Of a stretch of DNA of 12,026 nucleotides, positions 6,955-12,026 are shown in pieces. The position numbers and the translations under genes were made by a program. Every line of letters begins with the position of its first letter. Positions within the stretch are counted from its first letter, which is position 1. Under the pieces are notes generated by a model. It had not been told where the DNA came from, did not search any database, and saw only the letters and a program-made list of their open reading frames with translations. The stretch is from contig CALDSR010000067.1 in the NCBI GenBank assembly GCA_937924505.1, positions 1-12,026 on the forward strand. The letters are read 5' to 3'. The DNA comes from an uncultured Granulosicoccus sp. (GTDB taxonomy: Bacteria; Pseudomonadota; Gammaproteobacteria; Granulosicoccales; Granulosicoccaceae).

Positions 6955-7014
6955 GCTCGGTACTCGTGGACCTGTACTTGTTCAGCATCAGGAACCATCT
7001 TCGATGGGTAAGAT

Positions 7015-7539
7015 TCAAGCCGCTTTGGGCAAAGGTTCTGTGCTCACCGGCTTCACCGGCGCCAGTTGCGTTTTTATCTGGTCAAATTCAGTGCGAATGC
7101 TGTCAATTGACATACCGAGCACCAGCGACACGTTTTCAACCGTGAAGGATTCAAGAGCCAGCAGTAGGTAGATGCGTCGCTGCTTTTCACTCAACTCTTG
7201 CAACATCACATCGAGACGCTCCATCAATAGATCACTGCCTGCAACGCGAGCTTTTGTCGGCAGGTCAAACACCGGATCTTCGATATGTTTATCAGCATCG
7301 TCGTCGGTCGTTCTGGAATGAGCCGGAGCAAGACGCCGGTCCGCAAACTCATTGACGAGATGCGCCAGCCAGAGCCGAATCATGTTTTCAGGAACCCACG
7401 GTAACGAGATTCGTGACAAGCGTGTTACGGCAAAAACCACAGCTTCGTTGGCAAGCTCGTTGTCACCTAGCAACGCGCGCGCATAGCGCCGTGTGGACGG
7501 AAGCCTTGCCAGGATCTGTTGATCGAAGGATGTAGCCAT
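7015..7539 (-). CDS. Divergent ECF-like sigma factor
   Basis: The 174-residue protein has an N-terminal helical region with LPSTRRYARALLGDNELANE (13-32), matching the start of sigma-70 region 2 in ECF factors. A variable acidic linker (about 76-100) follows, then a region-4-type helix-turn-helix: LQELSEKQRRIYLLLALESF (113-132) then VENVSLVLGMSIDSIRTEFD (134-153). ECF factors are usually 170-200 residues, so the length is normal. The region 2 core needed for -10 recognition is poorly recognisable, so this is a divergent member. The pairing with a downstream membrane anti-sigma factor supports the call. The ATG at 7539 has GGAG about 9-10 nt upstream. The gene is divergent from the FAD/GcvT enzyme, a plausible but unproven target. 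Confidence 0.75.
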   Translation of the reverse strand: MATSFDQQILARLPSTRRYARALLGDNELANEAVVFAVTRLSRISLPWVPENMIRLWLAHLVNEFADRRLAPAHSRTTDDDADKHIEDPVFDLPTKARVAGSDLLMERLDVMLQELSEKQRRIYLLLALESFTVENVSLVLGMSIDSIRTEFDQIKTQLAPVKPVSTEPLPKAA

Positions 7540-7746
7540 GTTCCGGATCTCCCAGACAAGCTGGGTTCGAGTTTCTCACTAACAGAAAAAGTCACCTCTT
7601 GTGAAGCGCGATGGTGACCGACCGTTTAGACCTTGGTAGCGGCCAGATTCAATTTGGGTTTCGGCGCTAATTCACAATTTGTGCACGCAAGTGCCAGTGC
7701 GTGGAGTTTTTTCGCCCGACCACCACAAGGAGTTGATGGGAAGATC

Positions 7747-7950
7747 ATGATTCTCACAGCACACCCCATCAGCTGCAGCTGTGGGGACGGTTGCGATTCT
7801 CGCGAAAGCCTTGGTACCGCCGAGGGACGCCTGCAATTCTCCGTGAGCCTGCGTTCAGCATCGTCGTCCTACACACAGGTCGTGCTGGCGAAACCCGGTG
7901 CCGCCGCCATGGTTTTGCAAAGCAACCAACCGGTTTTCAACGGTTTATAG
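7747..7950 (+). CDS. Doubtful small ORF upstream of the FAD/GcvT gene
   Basis: An ATG at 7747 opens 67 codons, ending 33 bp before the FAD/GcvT start. AAGGAG lies at 7727-7732, about 14 nt upstream, which is too far for a good ribosome site. The frame also continues upstream of this ATG with non-ATG starts. The translation has a Cys cluster (SCSCGDGC) and is Ser/Ala-rich, with no family resemblance. It may be chance in a leader region; I list it because nothing else explains this stretch. Confidence 0.2.
   Translation: MILTAHPISCSCGDGCDSRESLGTAEGRLQFSVSLRSASSSYTQVVLAKPGAAAMVLQSNQPVFNGL
7764..7786. promoter_or_regulatory. GC-rich near-perfect palindrome
   Basis: CAGCTGCAGCTG at 7770-7781 is a perfect 12-bp palindrome. 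It is flanked by CCCCA (7764-7768) and TGGGG (7782-7786), so the two halves are complementary except for one extra T at 7769. It could be a dimeric regulator's operator or a stem in the leader of the downstream FAD/GcvT gene. There is no following T-run. Confidence 0.45.
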
Positions 7951-7983
7951 TGTGCGATTGATATTTCAGTCGAGTTGAAATTC

Positions 7984-10551
7984 ATGGCAGCTTTTCCATC
8001 CAGCGCCAAGGTGGTCATTATCGGCCAGGGCGGCATCGTCGGGGCCTCGGTCGCACATCATCTGGTCGAACGCGGCTGGGACGACATTGTCGGCATCGAT
8101 ATGTCAGCCATTCCAACCGACGTCGGTTCCACCGCGCATGCGTCCGACTTCTGCTATGCAACAGCGCACGACCAGATGACCTGCCACACGACGATGTACA
8201 GCATCGACTTCTACGAGAAGCTCGGCCGCTATGAAAAGGTAGGCGGGCTTGAAGTTGCACGCGTCGGCGATGATGAGCGCATGGGTGAGCTCAAGCGAAA
8301 GGTCGCCTCGGGCAAGGCCTTTGGTACCAATGCGCGCATGATCTCGGCCGCCGAAGCCAAAGAGAAAATGCCGCTTCTTGAAGAACACATGATCCAGGGC
8401 GCCTTGTGGGACCCCGACGCCGGCCTGGTCGCACCACGATCACAAGTCGTGACCGGCGAAATCGTTGAGGCTGCCGAAAAAACCGGCAAGCTCAGAGTCT
8501 TCGCCAACACCGAAGCAACCGCTCTGGACATTGAGAACGGACGTATCAAAGGCGTCACCACCAGCCGAGGTCACATCACAGCGGACTACGTCATTGTATG
8601 TGCCGGCCTCTGGGGCCGAAGCATCGCCGAGATGGCCGGAGAAGATCTCCCCGTCATGCCGGTCGATCATCCGCTATTGTGGTTTGGCCCTTACAACGAA
8701 TTCGCCGGCACGGGCAAGGACATCGGCTACCCCTTGTTACGCGATCAAGGCAACTCGGCTTATCTGCGTGACACCGGAGACCCGACAACCTCCGAAGGCG
8801 GCATGATCGAATGGGGTTACTACGAAGAGTCAGAACCGCGCATGTGTCATCCGCGTGATTTGCAATCCAAAGAAGAAGCGCGGCTGTCTCCTTCACAACG
8901 CGATCTGGAAATGGAACAGATCATGGAACCGTTGGAAAGGGCAATGGAATTGACACCCATCCTCGGCGAGCTCGGTTTCGACGAAAAGCGTTCGTTCAAC
9001 GGACTGCTGCAAGTGACCGCAGACGGCGGGCCATCGGTCGGTGAATCGGCGAAGGTACGCGGGCTTTGGTATGCCGTGTCGGTCTGGGTTAAAGATGGCC
9101 CCGGCACGGGTAAGCTGATCGCCGACTGGATGACCGATGGTCGCACCGAGTTGGATCATTCCGGTGTCGATGTATCGCGCTACTACCCGTTTCAGCAAGA
9201 AGAACACTATATTCATGACCGTTGCTACGAAACAGCGTTCAAGATCTATAACCCGGCCGTGCACAACCGCGAGCCCTACAGTAAAGGCCGTGGTCTGAGA
9301 CGCAGCCCGTTTTATGAACGTGAAAAGGCCTTGGGTGCCTACTTTATGGAAGCCGCCGGCTGGGAACGCGCCCACGGCTATGCCAGCAATGAACATCTCT
9401 TGGAGAAGTTTGGCGACAAGGTACCGCTACGCGAACACGAGTGGGACAACCGCCACTTCTGGCGCGTCTCCAATGCAGAACACCTGCAATTGTCCGAAGA
9501 CGTCGGCATGGTCAACCTCTCGCACTTTGCCATTATCGATGTCAAAGGCGCTGATGCAGAGGCATTGATGGAGTACGCCTGTGTCGCCAAGGTCGCCGGT
9601 GACACACCCGTAGGTAAAGGCGTCTATACACACTTTCTGGATCACGTCGGCGGCGTTCGCGCCGATCTCACCGTTATCCGTATGGCCAATGATCACTTTC
9701 GCGTGATCGATGGCGGCGACGCAGGTAACCGTGATCTTGTCTGGCTACTGCGCATGAGCGAGGACCACGGTTATCCAAATGTCACTATCACTGACCGCAC
9801 GATCGAATATTCTTGCTTAGGGATATGGGGACCGAACGCTCGGACGACACTGCAAACCGTAGTTGAAGACCCCGACGCATTGACGAATGAAAACTTTCCA
9901 TTCGCCGCCGTTCGTACCATCAAGATCAACGGTGTCAACGTCGCTGCCTTCCGTATCTCCTACGTTGGTGAGCAAGGCTGGGAATTGCACTTTGACTACG
10001 ATGATGGACTAGCAGTCTGGGATGCGCTGGCCGAAAAAGGTGTCACAGCCATTGGTGTTGAGACCTATGCCAACAGCCGACGTCTGGAAAAAAGCCTGCG
10101 CCTGCAAAACGCTGACCTGCTGACCGAATACAATTTATACGAGGCGGATCTGGCACGCCCCAAGGTCAAGGTCGCAGACTTCCATGGCAAAAAACATTAC
10201 GTAGCGCAACGTGAACGCGAACACCAGCCTGCTTATCTGTGTACGCTGACCATGCAAGAACACACTGATTCAAATGGCATCGCCCGCTACCCTGTTGGCA
10301 CCTGCCCGATCATGGACAAGACCAGCGGAGAGGTACTGATTGATAGCGAAGGCCGACGTTCATATACCACCAGCATTGTGTATGGGCCAAGCATTGGCAA
10401 GAACATCGCCCTCGGCTACCTGCCTTATGACTACTGCAAGGAAGGACAAGAACTGATGATCGAATACTTCGGCGAGCAATACCCCGTCATGGTTGAATCG
10501 GTGGGCTACAAGCCGCTCTATGATCCAGCAAACGAAAAACCTCGTTCGTAA
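7984..10551 (+). CDS. FAD-dependent oxidoreductase fused to GcvT-type aminomethyltransferase (dimethylglycine/sarcosine dehydrogenase-like)
   Basis: The 855-residue protein (from the ATG at 7984; a TTG at 7975 would add three) has a DAO-type FAD domain followed by a folate-binding GcvT domain. The FAD site VVIIGQGGIVGASVAHHLVE is at about 10-29, and VGSTAHASDF (47-56) aligns with the GSTxHA segment of dimethylglycine dehydrogenase, whose His binds FAD covalently. The FAD domain continues to about 390. The GcvT part starts near 490 (RHFWRVSNAEH), with NLSHF (511-515), GGVRADLTV (556-564) and YVGEQGWELH (660-669), then a GcvT_C barrel at about 745-840. Homologues oxidatively remove N-methyl groups from glycine-type substrates and pass the one-carbon unit to tetrahydrofolate. 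The substrate here is unknown. It appears soluble and intact. Its start has only a weak ribosome site. Confidence 0.88.
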   Translation: MAAFPSSAKVVIIGQGGIVGASVAHHLVERGWDDIVGIDMSAIPTDVGSTAHASDFCYATAHDQMTCHTTMYSIDFYEKLGRYEKVGGLEVARVGDDERMGELKRKVASGKAFGTNARMISAAEAKEKMPLLEEHMIQGALWDPDAGLVAPRSQVVTGEIVEAAEKTGKLRVFANTEATALDIENGRIKGVTTSRGHITADYVIVCAGLWGRSIAEMAGEDLPVMPVDHPLLWFGPYNEFAGTGKDIGYPLLRDQGNSAYLRDTGDPTTSEGGMIEWGYYEESEPRMCHPRDLQSKEEARLSPSQRDLEMEQIMEPLERAMELTPILGELGFDEKRSFNGLLQVTADGGPSVGESAKVRGLWYAVSVWVKDGPGTGKLIADWMTDGRTELDHSGVDVSRYYPFQQEEHYIHDRCYETAFKIYNPAVHNREPYSKGRGLRRSPFYEREKALGAYFMEAAGWERAHGYASNEHLLEKFGDKVPLREHEWDNRHFWRVSNAEHLQLSEDVGMVNLSHFAIIDVKGADAEALMEYACVAKVAGDTPVGKGVYTHFLDHVGGVRADLTVIRMANDHFRVIDGGDAGNRDLVWLLRMSEDHGYPNVTITDRTIEYSCLGIWGPNARTTLQTVVEDPDALTNENFPFAAVRTIKINGVNVAAFRISYVGEQGWELHFDYDDGLAVWDALAEKGVTAIGVETYANSRRLEKSLRLQNADLLTEYNLYEADLARPKVKVADFHGKKHYVAQREREHQPAYLCTLTMQEHTDSNGIARYPVGTCPIMDKTSGEVLIDSEGRRSYTTSIVYGPSIGKNIALGYLPYDYCKEGQELMIEYFGEQYPVMVESVGYKPLYDPANEKPRS

Positions 10552-10763
10552 ATGCCTGATGCATCGTGCATCGTGCATCGTGCATCAGTACAGGTATAGG
10601 TTTCGCATGTCACCCCTGCGCGAATATCTCTTCTCTGAGGCGCTGACTTGCGATTGCATTTCATCAAGCAAGCAACAACAAGCCAATCCAATTTGGCATC
10701 GGGGACGTAAGCTCCGCCAAGACCCTGTGTATTTGTGGTTGTAAATCAGTCAGCGAGAATCCG
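10552..10763. other. Intergenic stretch with short repeat, no gene called
   Basis: These 212 bp follow the FAD/GcvT stop. They open with the heptamer repeat listed separately. A 45-codon frame from an ATG at 10607 to 10744 has no ribosome site and an unremarkable translation, so it is not called. The promoter of the downstream membrane-protein gene could lie here, but no good -35/-10 pair stands out. Confidence 0.4.
10557..10588 (+). repeat. Heptamer tandem repeat (GCATCGT)n with dyad ends
   Basis: Three exact copies of GCATCGT run from 10561 to 10581, followed by a degenerate fourth (GCATCAG). TGATGCA (10557-10563) and TGCATCA (10581-10587) form a 7-bp dyad around the array. It begins 6 bp after the FAD/GcvT stop, so it may help end or stabilise that transcript, although no T-run follows. 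It could also be a variable simple repeat. Confidence 0.7.
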
Positions 10764-11468
10764 ATGGACTTCGCACCGTTTAGTCAATTCCTTATTCTGT
10801 TCTTTGTATCTGCACCTTTTTGGCACATGGTGTTGATATCTCGTGCTGCCAGACATTCCTTTATGCAGACGACAATTCTTCTTATCGTCGTAGCGGCGTT
10901 GACATGCTATTGCTGGTTGGCCGTCGCCACCCGCTTCGATGAATCATTACTAGGCCCGGCATCAGCCGCTCGACCGCTTATCTATCTTGCTGTAATCGCC
11001 GGTATCGCATACTGGTCTCGCAATTGGATTCTCGGCTTTGGCGTCTCACAACACTTGCTCATCGGCTTGCAACTGATAAGGCCGGTTGGGATGGTGTTCG
11101 TGCTGGAGACCTTTCGCGGCACCGTCCCACCGATTTTTGCGCACCCAGCGGGCTGGGGCGATCTCGCAGTCGGACTCATCGCGGCATACGTTTTATTTCG
11201 ATACCGCGGACAAGCCATTCCGGGACACTGGGTACTGATTGTCGCAACGCTTGGACTTCTGGATTTTGCCAGTGCGTTCTTCTTTGGATTCACCAGTTCC
11301 GACACACCCGTTCAGTTGTTTTCGCATGAGGCGCCAAATCCCGTTCTTGATTATCCGTTGGGGTTGATACCACTTCTACTGGTACCCTATGCAGTTGTCG
11401 CGCACATACTTTCCCTGACGCAGTGGCGGCGAGACAAACAGAAACTCATCACTGCATTACCTGAATAG
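10764..11468 (+). CDS. Multi-pass inner-membrane protein of unknown function
   Basis: The 234-residue protein is strongly hydrophobic, with about seven likely membrane helices: roughly 5-25, 35-55, 70-88, 95-115, 130-146, 154-175 and 196-218. A short basic cytoplasmic tail follows (WRRDKQK at 221-227). The segment QLIRPVGMVFVLETFRG then FAHPAGWGDLAVGLIA (about 103-140) resembles a motif I associate with a widespread family of uncharacterised bacterial membrane proteins. I cannot name it or assign a substrate. There is no signal peptide apart from the first membrane helix. The ATG at 10764 is preceded by a weak GCGAGA. The gene stands alone on the plus strand and converges on the LysE-family gene. 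Confidence 0.7.
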   Translation: MDFAPFSQFLILFFVSAPFWHMVLISRAARHSFMQTTILLIVVAALTCYCWLAVATRFDESLLGPASAARPLIYLAVIAGIAYWSRNWILGFGVSQHLLIGLQLIRPVGMVFVLETFRGTVPPIFAHPAGWGDLAVGLIAAYVLFRYRGQAIPGHWVLIVATLGLLDFASAFFFGFTSSDTPVQLFSHEAPNPVLDYPLGLIPLLLVPYAVVAHILSLTQWRRDKQKLITALPE

Positions 11469-11579
11469 TCAGGACCAGTATATTGATGTCAAATGAGCAA
11501 CAACCACGACAGTTTCCATTGAAGTTACCCCATCTTCAGGATCTTCAATCGTAAACACAAACGGCCAATCACCTGCATC
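11469..11579 (-). pseudogene. Possible C-terminal gene remnant beyond the LysE-family stop
   Basis: On the minus strand, a frame different from that of the exporter reads through the end of the exporter gene and on to a TGA at 11469-11471, just after the membrane-protein stop. Its translation is protein-like (PVDAGDWPFVFTIEDPEDG, then a short Val-rich stretch) and not obviously random. No start is visible apart from internal codons. It may be the tail of a decayed gene or chance. I do not recognise it. Confidence 0.2.
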
Positions 11580-12026
11580 CACCGGAAATGACCTTAAGCC
11601 CCGCTGCCACAAAAAATACCCCACAGACTCCGTCGATGATTCTTGCGCTACGTTGATACATGGCTATGACCGGTTCGCTTGAGAAAATAGCTGCGTAAGC
11701 GGTGAATGCGACAAGACTAAAAAACCAGCACACAAGCACCATCGACAAGGCAATTTGGGGGCTTGATTGAACCACTGCCCCCAAACCCACCGAAACCACA
11801 GCCAGCCACACAAATATCGCCTTGGGGTTCATCAAATGTAGCATCAGGCCAGAGAGATACAAATGTATAAGCTTTTTAGGCTGCGGAATTTGCTCGGGTA
11901 CAGGTTTAGGTTGTTTAAATGCTGATCGAAGTGACTTGAACGCAAGCCACAGCAGGTACAGCCCTCCGACAAAACGCAGCACTATTACAAATTCAGCGTA
12001 TGTACTCAAAAGTCTTCCGAGCCCCA
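11569..12026 (-). CDS. LysE/RhtB-family amino-acid exporter (5' end beyond window)
   Basis: The frame is open to the right edge, giving 151 residues and a truncated upstream part. The first visible residues, GLGRLLSTY, then VLRFVGGLYLLWLAFKSLRS, match the second and third helices of LysE/RhtB exporters. In full proteins of about 205-215 residues this segment lies near position 65. HLYLSGLMLHLMNPKAIFVW is the conserved NPK region at the start of the second half, followed by helices to the end (GVFFVAAGLKVISG). These inner-membrane proteins export amino acids such as lysine, threonine or homoserine lactones, usually by proton exchange. Substrate specificity cannot be read from sequence. The start codon lies outside the window; an internal TTG at 12009 is not the real start. 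The gene converges on the membrane-protein gene. Confidence 0.85.
   Translation of the reverse strand, partial: GLGRLLSTYAEFVIVLRFVGGLYLLWLAFKSLRSAFKQPKPVPEQIPQPKKLIHLYLSGLMLHLMNPKAIFVWLAVVSVGLGAVVQSSPQIALSMVLVCWFFSLVAFTAYAAIFSSEPVIAMYQRSARIIDGVCGVFFVAAGLKVISGGCR

Larger units (their letters stand above)
7540..7983. promoter_or_regulatory. Long divergent region between the sigma gene and the FAD/GcvT gene
   Basis: These 444 bp must hold the promoters for both directions. Beside the sigma start, GTCACC (7591-7596) and GGTGAC (7613-7618) form a 6-bp dyad spaced 16 bp apart, a possible operator. The 3' part holds a weak candidate ORF and a GC-rich palindrome, listed separately. I tried to match the leader to the glycine riboswitch, because such elements can control folate/glycine enzymes. 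The GCCGAGGGACGCC segment near 7818 is only superficially similar, so I make no riboswitch call. Confidence 0.4.

Noticed and set aside
7800..7860. Glycine-riboswitch-like segment (GCCGAGGGACGCC) in the leader of the FAD/GcvT gene.
   Set aside because: The flanking pairing segments and the conserved core of the aptamer could not be found, so the likeness is superficial.
8893..9396. 167-codon minus-strand frame inside the FAD/GcvT gene.
   Set aside because: It is antisense to a well-supported coding region and has no recognisable motifs.
11513..11551. ATTGAAG/CTTCAAT dyad as a shared terminator between convergent genes.
   Set aside because: A 7-bp stem with a 17-nt loop and no T-run is too weak to call a terminator.

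Overview
The window looks like chromosomal DNA of a proteobacterium, most likely a gammaproteobacterium and possibly marine. DUF2750, the LysE-type exporter and the FAD/GcvT fusion enzyme are all common in such organisms, but no gene here fixes the taxon. Judged by eye, bases 1-3260 are more AT-rich and gene-poor and behave like accessory DNA. From about 3267 onward the window is densely coded with moderately high GC.

Left part (1-3260): the first 118 bases are the 5' end of a small basic protein gene on the minus strand. Then comes a non-coding zone with two diverged direct copies of a ~490-bp repeat (236-723 and 972-1461), each built from shorter ~197-bp related units. A strong hairpin (733-801) lies between the copies. 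A complete IS91-type (HUH, rolling-circle) transposase gene (1498-2700, minus) lies against the end of the second copy. It is flanked by a perfect 20-bp hairpin at its 3' end and a series of hairpins on its 5' side. Bases 2860-3266 hold nothing I can recognise.

Middle part (3267-7539): on the minus strand, an alpha/beta hydrolase of the monoacylglycerol lipase/lysophospholipase type is followed by a DUF2750 protein. Divergent from the hydrolase, on the plus strand, is an NAD(P)-dependent oxidoreductase with an N-terminal homoserine-dehydrogenase-like Rossmann fold and a C-terminal SAF domain. It is followed by what appears to be the truncated N-terminus of a phytanoyl-CoA-dioxygenase-like gene. 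That remnant runs into the 3' end of a minus-strand sigma/anti-sigma pair, a divergent ECF-like sigma factor and a single-pass membrane anti-sigma factor.

Right part (7540-12026): a 444-bp divergent intergenic zone with a GC-rich palindrome leads into a large (855 aa) FAD-dependent oxidoreductase fused to a GcvT-type folate-binding aminomethyltransferase, the architecture of dimethylglycine/sarcosine dehydrogenases. After it come a short heptamer repeat, an unrecognised multi-pass membrane protein, and a convergent LysE/RhtB-family amino-acid exporter that runs off the right edge.

Working together: a coherent theme is oxidative one-carbon or methylamine-type catabolism (FAD/GcvT protein, perhaps the SAF oxidoreductase). 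A membrane-sensing sigma/anti-sigma pair is transcribed divergently from the FAD/GcvT gene. That regulatory link is inferred from position only. No CRISPR array, tRNA, rRNA or phage module was seen.
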